Positions 19,659 to 31,662 of a stretch of 64,000 nt of DNA are shown here, in pieces. The stretch covers positions 1,894,510-1,958,509 of the forward strand of contig JANFNE010000001.1 in assembly GCA_024867545.1 (NCBI GenBank). The letters run 5' to 3'. The notes below the pieces were generated by a model that saw only the letters and a program-made list of their open reading frames with translations, did no database searches and was not told the DNA's origin. Position 1 is the first letter of the stretch. Each line of letters starts with the position of its first letter. The position numbers and the translations under genes are program-made. Source of the DNA: Phytopythium helicoides (taxonomy: Eukaryota > Oomycota > Peronosporomycetes > Pythiales > Pythiaceae).

Positions 19659-20497
19659 ATGGCGCCCAAGCCGCTCCTACCGCCTCGCGGCTATCTCGTC
19701 GTCGACCTCGCCATCGACCCTCGTATCTTAGACGAGCTGGAAAGGAGGCACGCTCCACCAGCTACGTCTCCATCTTTGAAAAGGTAGGGGGCGAGGTCGA
19801 CGACGCCTACCGTGCCCAAGCGCGTGTGTCCCGCCTCTCTCCAGCCATGGCCGCAATCAAGCACGCTTTGGTCGACGTGACTCAGTGTCTTGACCCCGCA
19901 TGGAGGCCTTACAAGTTTTCGTATTTGCGCTCACTGGCTGGTGGGGCCGAGCAACAAGCGCACCATGACTACTCGGCTGAAGACATTGCCAGGGTTCAAG
20001 ATCAAAGGCCAGGTGGAATGCTCGGCGGTGTACTAATCGCACTCCAAGAGGAAACAAGACTGCGCGTTTATGATGGTTGTGTTGAAGCTGTCGACACAAC
20101 GAAGGAACGTCAACTCGTCATTCCTCGTGGGTACTGTGTGATCTTTCGGGGTGATCTGTTTCACGGTGGCTGTGCGTATTCTAAGGATAACTACAGGCTT
20201 CACTGCTATCTAGCATACGCAGGCATCCAGTGGTCGTCCGACTTCGTTGCCGCGGACAACTCACACGAGGATACTTGCCAGTACTGCGACAACTTCACAG
20301 GCTCCAAGGACAAGGTTCGCGCTCACCGGTTCTACTGCGCCAAGTACCCAAAGGGTCCGGACAACATCAAGAAGCGCAAGGCTGAGAACAAGAAGGGGCA
20401 GCTCGGCGACTACAAGTGCAACATTTGTCAAGCGGCGTACGACAACCCAGCGTCGCTTCGGTCGCACATCAGCCGTGGTAAGCACAAGATGATGTAA
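19659..20497 (+). CDS. 2-oxoglutarate/Fe(II) oxygenase-like protein with C-terminal zinc finger (frame break)
   Basis: The start MAPKPLLPPRGYLVVDLAIDP (ATG 19659) is in a different frame from the rest; a one-base change is needed near 19,780-19,800. Downstream, QQAHHDYSAEDI supplies the H-x-D iron ligands, then LIALQEETRLRVYDG and PRGYCVIFRGDLFHGG with the distal histidine and RLHCYLAYAG with a likely 2-oxoglutarate-binding arginine. The fold resembles prolyl-4-hydroxylase/AlkB-like cupins. The C-terminus has a CQYC..HRFYC pair and a clear C2H2 finger (CNICQAAYDNPASLRSHISRGKH). Such a fusion suggests oxidation of a protein or nucleic acid recognised by the finger. It sits at the end of the transposon/virus-like island and may be element cargo. 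Confidence 0.6.
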
Positions 20498-21064
20498 AAC
20501 ATTTGGAATAAAGCATGGGCGCTATTTCCAAATACTCGTGATAGTTTATTTACATGTATACAAATAGGAATGGTCCTTACAAATACCAAGTAATCTGAAC
20601 TGCAACAGTTTATCAGCTTCAATGTTGAAGTTGTTATCATGTAGAACCCATCGACTGAGTGCAGCTTACAAGATAACGATGGCAGGGCTACTGCTGACGG
20701 ATGGATCGATCTCTGGCTGAGCTGATACGGAACGTTCGCCTCATTACTGATCAAGTCATCCATCGATCGATCTGTCTCCATGGACTCCCTTGTAGTGGCT
20801 GCTCACTCTCCCTACATGCAGCTCAAGAAGCTGCAGCTCACCCCTCAATAGAGGTGGCAACCACCGGCCGCTAGCAGCACCATCCACCACCATCACCAGC
20901 GGCCGTCGTTGCAAAGGCTGCTTGGAGCTCCCATCGCCTCAGTCAAATCAACCACATATTTCGGGTCGCAACCTCCTCAATAACAGGTGCATCCACCTCC
21001 CCACGTGGTCCACGCCAGCATCAATCCTCCCTGCCACGCACATCTGCAGCGCGCCTCCCCCAAT
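20498..21064. other. intergenic, nothing recognised
   Basis: No gene seen. The last 200 bases are GC-rich and probably hold the promoter and leader of the DFGDF-repeat gene. Confidence 0.4.
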
Positions 21065-24000
21065 ATGGGCGACACCGCCGACGACTTCGGCTCCTTTACG
21101 GCGGCCGAGCGGCTCTCAGACCCCTACGCAGACGTCTACGGCGCGCCCGTGGACCAGCCGCCCGCCGCGCCCGGCTCAGGATCGCCGTCGCTGCTGAGCT
21201 TCTCGCCCGTCGCGGCGCTCGGACTGTCGCCGCGCAGCCTCGCGGACCCGTTCGCCGACATCGTTGCGGCCTCGGCAACCCACGGCGGGTCGGTCTCGGC
21301 GCCATCCAGCGGCCTTGGCGGCCTACTGGACCTCTCGCCGCCGCCTGTCGAGCCCAGGGAGATCGGCGCGGACTTCCAGAGCGGCGCGCCGAGCTTCCAG
21401 CTCCCGCCGCCAGGTGCTTCGTTCGCGGCGGCGAGCTCAACAGCGCCGCCGGTGGTGAGCGACCTGCTGTCCTTCTCGCCGCTGGCGACGAGTGCGAGCC
21501 CCGCGCCGTTCGAGGACGTCTTCGGCTCCATTGCGGCCTCAAGCAGCAGCGCGGCTACGGGACTTGGCGACGACCCGTTCTCGCTCACGGCATTATCGAC
21601 CGACGTCGCTTCACCAGCGGCGGAGCAGCGCACGACCAACTCATTCAGCGTGGCTACAGGAGCTTCGGCGCTTGACTTCTTGGGGCTGTCCCATGCGGAA
21701 GCGCTTCCTGTGTCGGCGTCGGCACCGCCGTCGCTTCACAGTTCGTTTCAGCACACGACGCCTGAGTTTGCAGAAACAGCTCCAGGCTTAGGCGCTGGAG
21801 ATGATGACTGGACGGACTTTGTTGCGGCTAACGACAGCACGGCGCCTGCTTTGGCCAGCATTGTTGGGGAGCGCGATGTCGAGGCATTGTCTGCACGAGC
21901 GTCTTTTAACACGAGAGGGAGCGATATGAGTGCGTTTGATGGTTTGGAGGGACAAGGTACCTCACTTCCGCCTCCTGTCTTCGTAGACCTACTCGGCACG
22001 TCGTCGCAGCCAGCAAGTGCGGTGGACTTTCCGTCTCCGCAGTTTCTCGAGACGAACCAGTCAAGCATACAAGGCAGTGATGTTTTTGGTGGGTTTACCC
22101 AAGCTTCAACTGGGACAGATGAAATCGACGAATTCGGTGACTTCGAGCAAGGTGCATCAGAAGTTAACGGGCACCAAGACTCGGCACCCGCTTCTGTGTT
22201 TGATGAAGTTTCTGCGCTTTCTGTGCCAGAGCCGGTGGATAGTGCATCTCAGTCGTCTTCAAGTGCATTTGAATTACCATCTCCACAGTCCCTCGGTTTT
22301 GAAGGTGTAACATCAGTTTCCGAGCTGAAGCCTGACCTATACTTCTTCCCTCAGCACTCGGAGCAAGACCAGAATCACGAGGAGAGCGATGCTACTGATA
22401 CAACCAGCAAGAATGTGCTTGAGGAAGCACAGTCGATTGCCTCTTCGGACTTCTTTTCTGGGGATTTGACTATTGGAACCAGCAAAGTCGATGGAGAAAA
22501 TGCACAAGAGCCAATCGGTGACGACGAGTTATTGACACTATCCACCATCGATTTTTCTGCGACTGGGAACGAGAGTTCTGTTGGCGAAAACTTAACCTTC
22601 GAGGCCTCTCAGTCCGTTTACTCAAGTCTGTCTTATAGCAGCCAGGTCGATCCGTTCGCGCAGCCGTCAACGACGTTGATTGGATCTCCCATCCCTGATC
22701 CTTTCGCTCCCTCAGAGTCAAACAATAACATCGTCGAAACTGGCTACTCTCTGACAACCTCAAGTGAGGCTTCTCCATCTTTTGGCAACGATGAAATCGA
22801 AGCGATGTCTACCATCGCAACGGAGGCTGTCGAAACTGTTCCAAATACTGTTGTGAACGAAGATGGGTTTAACGACTTCGGTGATTCCACCGCGTCACCG
22901 TTTCCTACACCATCAATGGCTGACGATGCAGGCACGAATTTTGACCTGCCGAGTAGCTCGGGCTCAAGCGATTTCGACGACTTCCGTGATGGCAGCAATA
23001 ACACACACCTAGCGAGCACTAGTGAAGAAGCTGGGGACAATATTGTTGATAGCAACAATTTTGCCTCTGCGTCGCTGGAAATCAACGCAAGCACCTCTAG
23101 TGCCTTCATCGACTCCCCACAGGATTCCATTTCTGGTGGCAATCCAAGCCCTATCGATGAAAATGCAAGCGCCGAGTTTAGTGACTTTGCGCATAGCAAT
23201 GATGCTTCTGTGATTGTGAAGGAAGAGACCGACGACGACTTTGGTGATTTCGCGCAGACCACAGGATTATCCCCCGGAAATGATGAAGGAAGTTCATCTG
23301 ACACTGGTTTCGATGATTTCGCCCAAAACTCTGCACCTGCGAATGGCGGCACCGATGATTTTGGAGATTTTGGTCAGAACTCATCAGCTGCAGGTGATAA
23401 TGATAGCGACTTTGGGGATTTCGGTCAAAGCTCAGCCCCTGTGGACGAATTTGGAGATTTCGGCCAAAGTTCTTCAGCTGTGGATGACTTCAGCGGTTTT
23501 GGTCAAAGCTCTGTTGCTGTAGACCACGATGACGACGACGACTTTGGCGACTTTGGCCAAAGCACTGCCGCTTCGGCTAGTGTTGACGACGACTTTGGCG
23601 ACTTCGGTGGAAGTTCTACGTTTGCCAGCAGCAACGATGGCTTTGGAGATTTCGAAAGCACGTCGACATCAAAGCCTAGCTTGGCTAACCAAGACACGTT
23701 TGGTGACTTTTCGAGCTCTTTGACGACCGAAAACCCGGCAATCACTGTTTCTTTTGTAGACGACCATGAACTGAGCGCGTTTTTCAGCACCGCGTTTGCT
23801 GACGTTTCTTTGTCTGTGAAGCTGAGCTTGTCGTCTGACAGCTCGAACGAGGCCTTTCCGAATCTCATAGTGGAGACTGGGGATAGCGCTCAATCCCTTG
23901 CTGGGGTCGTTGAGGCAGCTATTGCTGACTATGTCACTGCATCCGACTCGGTCTCCAATGGCGATAGCGCGGACAGAGGTAGCGTTGAGACAGACAAGCT

Positions 24001-25009
24001 GCGAGACGGTACCTATATCAAGTACGTCCTGACGGAAAAGATCCAAGAGGCGTCACAGCAAAATGGCATTTTCCCTCACGGATCCGAGCAGCACCAAGCA
24101 TATTTAGCCGTGGCTTCTGAGGGAGATGCAACTGGAATGCGTGAGGCTCTCGCGAAATTGCAAGACGAGCTCTTCCACAAATCGGTTAGCGATGCTATGA
24201 TGCGCATTGCGCAGCAGGCTGCACTATCTGCTAAAGCCAAGATCGCCGAACAGATGGCGCAGCAGCAGGCAAACGCCAAGGGCTCTTCGCTGCTCGCAAC
24301 GACCCGTCAGCTTCTTCTCTCTCGGAATAGTGGATCGGCAAGTGGCAGTAACAGCACCGGTGGTGACAAAGACCGGAGCACTGTTGCGGTTGGTGGAGGC
24401 TCGCTGGGCGTGCTGACACCAACTGGTGCTTCGGTGCACAAGCACTCGCGCTTTTCTTTTGGGCACGAAGACTCGTCAGCGTCGGATGGCAATAAAGGCG
24501 ATGTTCCTAAACGAAGGCATAGTGGCAGCAGTGAGGCTGATTTATCTTCTGGGAATGCAGCGGCAATGGCACAAAGCCGAACGAGCAGCTTTGGGGGCGC
24601 TGTGAGTGGCTCGGCAGCTAGCAGCAGCTCTGGTAGCAGCAACAGCGGGCTCATGAAGAAGTTCCAGGATCGATTCTCTTCTTTCTCCAGCGCACGCCAC
24701 CACAAAACACGCGTTGTGAGTCTGCGCCGCATGGGTCAATCAGGAGAGGATGTGCGAGCCATGGAGATCAACATGGACTCGATCAGCGGTGGGCTTGACG
24801 AGGTCAAGTGGAAGTGTGCGCGCTTCTTGTATGACACGGAGGAAGTTGCACATGTGGCGCCTGCACAGATTCGGATACTGTCGTATCCTGGGAACCAGGT
24901 GCTATCAAGCAAATCGGACCGCAGTGCACTCGTCAAGTTTCTCAAGCCTGGTGCGGTTTGGACGATTGACATTGGCGCAAGTAACAACGACATGCTGAAT
25001 GAATGGTAA
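21065..25009 (+). CDS. aftiphilin-like clathrin/AP-adaptor accessory protein with DFGDF repeats
   Basis: A single 1314-residue exon from ATG 21065 (MGDTADDFGSF); the frame is open 26 codons further up, but 21065 starts the recognisable protein. Most of the chain is disordered, rich in S, A, D and P. Phe-based acidic motifs (DDFGDF, DEFGDF, DDFGDFGQSS) recur at least ten times around residues 700-890, with scattered DDWTDF, DPF and DLL boxes. In animals, aftiphilin and gamma-synergin use such motifs to bind AP-1 and GGA ear domains and clathrin, so a role in trans-Golgi or endosomal coat assembly is likely. A helical Q/A/K-rich segment (residues 990-1080) and a conserved-looking C-terminal domain of about 95 residues (TRVVSLRRMGQ to MLNEW) follow. 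Orthology is inferred from motif style, not domain identity. Confidence 0.6.
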   Translation: MGDTADDFGSFTAAERLSDPYADVYGAPVDQPPAAPGSGSPSLLSFSPVAALGLSPRSLADPFADIVAASATHGGSVSAPSSGLGGLLDLSPPPVEPREIGADFQSGAPSFQLPPPGASFAAASSTAPPVVSDLLSFSPLATSASPAPFEDVFGSIAASSSSAATGLGDDPFSLTALSTDVASPAAEQRTTNSFSVATGASALDFLGLSHAEALPVSASAPPSLHSSFQHTTPEFAETAPGLGAGDDDWTDFVAANDSTAPALASIVGERDVEALSARASFNTRGSDMSAFDGLEGQGTSLPPPVFVDLLGTSSQPASAVDFPSPQFLETNQSSIQGSDVFGGFTQASTGTDEIDEFGDFEQGASEVNGHQDSAPASVFDEVSALSVPEPVDSASQSSSSAFELPSPQSLGFEGVTSVSELKPDLYFFPQHSEQDQNHEESDATDTTSKNVLEEAQSIASSDFFSGDLTIGTSKVDGENAQEPIGDDELLTLSTIDFSATGNESSVGENLTFEASQSVYSSLSYSSQVDPFAQPSTTLIGSPIPDPFAPSESNNNIVETGYSLTTSSEASPSFGNDEIEAMSTIATEAVETVPNTVVNEDGFNDFGDSTASPFPTPSMADDAGTNFDLPSSSGSSDFDDFRDGSNNTHLASTSEEAGDNIVDSNNFASASLEINASTSSAFIDSPQDSISGGNPSPIDENASAEFSDFAHSNDASVIVKEETDDDFGDFAQTTGLSPGNDEGSSSDTGFDDFAQNSAPANGGTDDFGDFGQNSSAAGDNDSDFGDFGQSSAPVDEFGDFGQSSSAVDDFSGFGQSSVAVDHDDDDDFGDFGQSTAASASVDDDFGDFGGSSTFASSNDGFGDFESTSTSKPSLANQDTFGDFSSSLTTENPAITVSFVDDHELSAFFSTAFADVSLSVKLSLSSDSSNEAFPNLIVETGDSAQSLAGVVEAAIADYVTASDSVSNGDSADRGSVETDKLRDGTYIKYVLTEKIQEASQQNGIFPHGSEQHQAYLAVASEGDATGMREALAKLQDELFHKSVSDAMMRIAQQAALSAKAKIAEQMAQQQANAKGSSLLATTRQLLLSRNSGSASGSNSTGGDKDRSTVAVGGGSLGVLTPTGASVHKHSRFSFGHEDSSASDGNKGDVPKRRHSGSSEADLSSGNAAAMAQSRTSSFGGAVSGSAASSSSGSSNSGLMKKFQDRFSSFSSARHHKTRVVSLRRMGQSGEDVRAMEINMDSISGGLDEVKWKCARFLYDTEEVAHVAPAQIRILSYPGNQVLSSKSDRSALVKFLKPGAVWTIDIGASNNDMLNEW

Positions 25010-25070
25010 GCGAGTAGATTCTGTGAGTTAATTGTAACAACGTCGTGGGGTCTCTTCAATGAAGTGCGCT

Positions 25071-28000
25071 TCATTTTGTTTGGCGTGGCGGTGAGATAGC
25101 GTCTTTCACTCGCAAAATATCTCTAGCCGTCTTTGCGATTTGCTCTGGGATGCTCGCGCCGCTTTTGACTCCCTTGGACCCCTTGGGTTCAAATTTTCCA
25201 TTCACACTGCTCAGTCGATTGAGGAGGCGTAGCACGTGTGTCGACTCGATGAGCCATCTGGATACAAGCGAGTTGTTGTTGCTTTGGCAGCGTAGGCAGT
25301 TCTTGAGAGTCAGCAGCACACGCAGAACGACCGCACTCGACCCTGCATCATTTTGGTCCAAGCACCCAGTGATAGCCCTGGAGGGAGAGTTAGCGCATAG
25401 TGCTCCGATGAATCAATTCAAAGGAAACAAGTCGAACCTGGTAAACAATGCCTTTTGATCCTGCTTTGAGAAGAAGACGTCATTCAGTTTATCACCAAAG
25501 AGCTGCACCAAGCACACGATTAGCCAGTGAGATTCCGGGTAAAATTCCTGACATCATGTACCTGGGAAGAGAAAATGAGGCATCGAGATGCAAGATCTGC
25601 GACGGCGGTCAACTGCTCTGCTCCTTGACTCATCCGTCGAGATTCATCGAGATCCGCGTCTTCACCATCAGATGTATTGTCGTTTGGATGATCGCTTGCC
25701 GCCAGGTTTTTATTGGCGTCACACAGTTGGGTGAGTAGTAGACCGCAGTCGAGAAAGCTATCAAAATGAGGCGGTGAGGTAGGAGCTCTCGAGCTGCTGC
25801 CTGCCTTTCGGATCGTTTCATACCGGTCGTGTAGCAATTGTAGCAGCATCTCCAGCAAATCTAGCAGGCTCCCACTCAGCATTTCTGCTGCAGCGAATGC
25901 CAGGGCATCAAGCAAACTTCGTACAATGCCTACTTCGTACAAAACAGTTTCACGTGCCGACGTGCTGTGAGTCATGATCATCTTCGCCATTTTTGTTGTG
26001 CTTGAAGGTAATGAGTGGTAGCTCCGTTGCCCTGGGATGGAGAGCACTTGTACAATTACCGCAGTAATGGTTCGCTCTTCAGTGCCACCCAGCAAAGACG
26101 GGTCGCTAGAAAGTACGCCAAAAAGCAACTCGACGGCGAATCGCCAAACACTTTCGTCGCACTTGCGCTGACTAAGAAGAAAATCACACAGCCGCGGTAG
26201 TAAGCACGTCCGTATGAACTTTTTGCGATGATCACACCCTTCTTCATCCTGACAATCAAATTGGAGTAGCACTAGATAAATCACGCGAATGCTTGCGACC
26301 GCAACTTCGATGGAGCTCGAGGTGCCTGTTTGGTTGACAAGAGTCTCAACGAGTGTTACAAGAAGATGCATGTAGAGCACCTCAGACTCAACAAGAATAA
26401 TCTCTGGAGCTTCAGTTGTAGCGCATTGAAACAGTCGCAGGAGAATGTCTGTCAGAGCGACACCAATTGACGCCATGTTCTGGCGCCCGTCGAGATATTC
26501 GTTGGGAAACACTGTGAGCATCTTCGTTGTCAATCGCAGGAAAAATGTAAACTGCTTATTGTCGTTGCTCGCAAAGTGTTGAACAAGCTGAAGACGACAT
26601 GTTGGGTTTGCTAGCAATGCGTCGAGAAGCTTGAAGGGCGTTGAAGCAATCATGATGACACCCGCGCTCGCATTTTCGCTGGAGGAAATGCACTCTGCGC
26701 CAAGCTTAAGTGAAGTGCGGATCGAAGCTTTGATCAGATTCAACACACATTGCAATAGGTACGAGTCAGCGCCTGCTAGCATGCTGGTTGGCGAATCTTG
26801 AGGCTGTGGTAGGCTATTGCTGATACTGGAAGTTGAAGCGGTTGGCGGAAAAGTCCTAGCGCTTGAGCTTGGGTCAAGGAGAATCTGGGATTTTTCGATG
26901 GCTGCAATTAAAGGGGCAAATGTCTGTTCGACCAAATGAAACATCCGAGACTCCAGGCACTTGTCGACAAAGTCTCGACTTGACTGAATCCCAATATAAA
27001 GCAATAGTATCAATTTTGCTCGGAGCTGGGTCGCTTCATCATTTTCGGATCCCTTTATCTTGTTCTCTGAGCGATACGACTCCTCGTTATTAGCTGCCTC
27101 ATTTAAATCGGGAGTTTCTTGGTTATTCCTATCAAGCTTTGGAGTCGGTTTGATGGCAGCAGATATGTCCAAAAACGAGATCACTCGCTCAAGCAGATCG
27201 GATCGTGACACTTCAATTGCCTCCACTTCGTCTCTCCGACCGCCACTGAGCTTGGTTTCTAGAAACAAATTTAACAGATTCAGTGACGCGATTGATAGGG
27301 AAAGTTTTGAGTCGCGGATGCCTCTGTTGAGTCCGTTCCACAACGCGCGCAACACATTCCTCTTGGCAAAGAGTAGCAGTACGGAAGTTTGCCGTACTGG
27401 TACACGAGTTCTTGTCAGAGTTCGAGCGTATCGAAGTATTTGCACCAACGCTTGAGTTGTAGTTGTGAGCAGATTGAGTACTGTTGGGGAGTTGGATTCA
27501 ACATTGGAAAGTTCCACAACGCTCCGAAGCAACGCTAGTATGACTTGCTCACATGTTAATTTTTCAAGCATGGATTCATCACGACAATTTGTCAGAATGT
27601 TGCAAAGGGTGCGAGTAGAATAGTGGCGGAGAATTAAATCTTGGTTGCTCAATCCAGAGATAACGACACTCGATGCTGTGGACACAATGTGCCCAGCATC
27701 TTGCTGTGAAGACAAGTAGAAAAGCATTTCACCGAGACAAGACATGGCGAGTCGATGCGGCTCCAGAGTTGACTGAAGTGTGTGTCCATCAACGCCACGT
27801 GCGACGCCTTGGGTAATAACCCGATCAAGTGTTTGCACAAGTGGCTGGAGTTGATCAGATGTTGACGATGCAAAAAAGGCAGCGAATCGAAAGAGAACTC
27901 CGATAATCAGGCAAATCAATGATAACACAGATTTTGATGTCTCTTCCTCCGACTTTTTTGCTTCGATCGTGAGCAACTTGATCAGCAAAGAAAAAATCGT

Positions 28001-30109
28001 GCTGTTGATGATTACATTAGCCAGCTTCGGCTGACCACAACACTCGAACAAGTGCATCATGAGTGCCTGCTTTTGCAGCAGCTCCATGTCGACTTTTTTC
28101 AGGTTGATGTAAATGTCTTTTAGATGTTGCTCCAGGATCTCCGTGTCACTTGCTGCCAACTGACCTGGAGTCATTTCTGCAAATGGCAACAGCCCAGGTT
28201 GTGGTCGAGGTAGTGATAGCCTTTCAATAAAGTTGTTCCACGCAATTGGCTGTACAGGGCAGTCACCAACTGTTATCAACAACTTCGACAGCTTCTTCAG
28301 TCCCCCACCAGGCGGCCCACCCCGGTTGATTGCAAGCTCTAATAGCACCGACCGGGTTGCGGAATGCGTTTGCGATCGTTTAGCTGGAGCGGTTGCTGGT
28401 GCTGGTGCTGGTGCAGAATATGCAGAAATATCATTGTTATCTCTTCTGTGTAGATCAGCTGCATCTGGAGCAGTCTTTGCGCGAGTTCCCCTGCCGTCGG
28501 AAACACTTGTGTAGGCTGTATTGCTTGCAGAGCTTGATTTCTGGCGGGGATTATTTTGCTTGATTTGAACAACAGGAGCAGAAGGTGGACGAGATTCGTT
28601 GCTTAACAAAACTTGTGGTTTGAGTTCAACATTGTCATCGAGTGCCATATCACCAAGATGTGGGTCTGTGTCGGTGTGATCCACCTGATCCAGCTGCATT
28701 CCTTCTTTACTCCCGGTTTTTGCTGTTTGTAAGCTGGGATCGCTGGAAATATCATGATCCTCTTCAATTTCGGGGCTCTCTGTTTTCACGGTAGCTTTTC
28801 GTTGAGCTCTACAAACACTCCGTGAGATATACACATCATCTACCTTCAAGTAAAGGCACGTGAAACTACCTGGGTTTGTTTGGCGCTCCTGCTTCAAACC
28901 AATTTTGCTGTGGCATTTTGATCTTTGCCAGTGGAAGACACCCATTCCAAAACGGGTGTTCTAGCAGTTCGTCCCATGTAATCCTGCGATGTGGATCTTT
29001 AGCGAGTAGCCGATGAAGTAGATCACGAAAATCGTCCGATAACTGCCAATCGCGATCGTTGGTCGGGAGTGAGACAGTTTCTGTTTGAATCTTTCACAGT
29101 CGTTCATGTCAGATCACGCGCCGCTATTGTTGCACATGGTTATTCACGGACCTTATGTGCGAGCTCAGCAAACACCGTGTGCGTAAAGGCTTGATGCCCT
29201 GTAGCCATCTCATACAGCACACATCCCTGTAATCCAAACCAAAGGTGACGATGAGCAGAGTATCCAGCTCGCGCAGAGTAACTGAACGAAACTGACAAGT
29301 GCCCAGAAGTCCGATGCAAAGCTGTGGATAGTCGGTTGCTGAAACAACTCTGGGGCCATGTAGTTGGGCGACCCGGGTGCAAGCTATCAGAGGGAAGGGA
29401 CATTGAGTGTAAGTTACATTACTGACTTCACCACTCGAGAGTGCTGCAGTACCGGTCGGTCTAGCGGCGCATCCTTGGTCGGTATCCGCCTGGCTAAGCC
29501 AAAGTCGGCAAGCTACCAGTCTGCATTAGACTATGACGCGCAGTCTCTCCTGAACGCAACACAAACGGCGTACCTTTAGTGACCCGAATTCATCGATGAG
29601 GACGTTTGCAGGCTTCAAGTCGCAGAACAGAATGCCGTTCGAGTGCAGGTATTGCAGCCCCGCGACCAGCTCGCTGCCAAACTCCTGTGTGGGTGTACCG
29701 TCCGTCAGCGCAATGGTTCTACCTCAAGCCTCATGAAAGAGCTCACTCTAATGGCCGGCTCTGGCAGGCGCTTGTCTTGCGTGATGAGGTTGAGCAGGTC
29801 GCCGCCGATGCAGTACTCAAAGATGAGCCAAATGTGGTTTTGCGACTCGTACCAGTTGAAGAACTTGAGCACGAACGGGCTGTCAAGCTTGTGCAGGAAC
29901 TGCACCTCGTTCAGGATCTGCGCGCTCGTTCGTCAGTGCTCTCGCTCGCCAGCTCGCCATCCCTGCGCACAATCCACACCGACCTTGTCCATGCGCGTCT
30001 TGGCCGTGGACTTGACGGCCACGTACTCGATGCTGCGCTTGCGCCGCGCCTTGTACACGAACGAGTGCGTGCCACGCCCCACCTCGTCGTAGATGTTGTA
30101 GTTCTCCAT
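25071..30109 (-). CDS. ULK4/Fused-type protein kinase with long ARM/HEAT-like tail
   Basis: ULK4 and plant RUNKEL proteins act in microtubule, cilium or cytokinesis functions. Ten exons splice in phase to about 1496 residues: 30109-29984, 29917-29747, 29684-29574, 29512-29432, 29383-29297, 29226-29152, 29090-28870, 28808-25562, 25502-25438, 25377-25071. The start MENYNIYDEVGRGTHSFVYKARRK is characteristic of ULK4. Catalytic residues are all present: VAVK, LFCDLKPANVLID in the catalytic loop, LADFGLARR, GSPNYMAPE and WALGCVLYEMATG. The kinase domain ends at EHPFW. A low-complexity linker follows, then about 900 residues of alpha-helical repeats (LLIKLLTIEAKK, NLFLETK and similar). Animal ULK4 has lost key residues; this copy should be an active kinase. 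It diverges from Rab2. A truncated mirror copy lies at the window end. Confidence 0.85.
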
Positions 30110-31431
<1,322 letters not shown>

Positions 31432-31662
31432 GCTGCTCGCGCTCGCCAAGGCGAAGATGACAAAAGGTCCCTCCCAGGAGTAGCCAGGGCCGCAAGAGGT
31501 CGACGCCTCTATATATTTTGATTTGCTCCATCTCGTCACTAGCGTCTGTGCATTCCATGCGTGTCTCGTGAAGATCCAATCCATGTCATACATATCGCGT
31601 CTTCAAAAGAGTGATGGTCGCAAAGACGAGCGCAGTTGCGCTTCTTCCGTCCTAAAGCGAGC

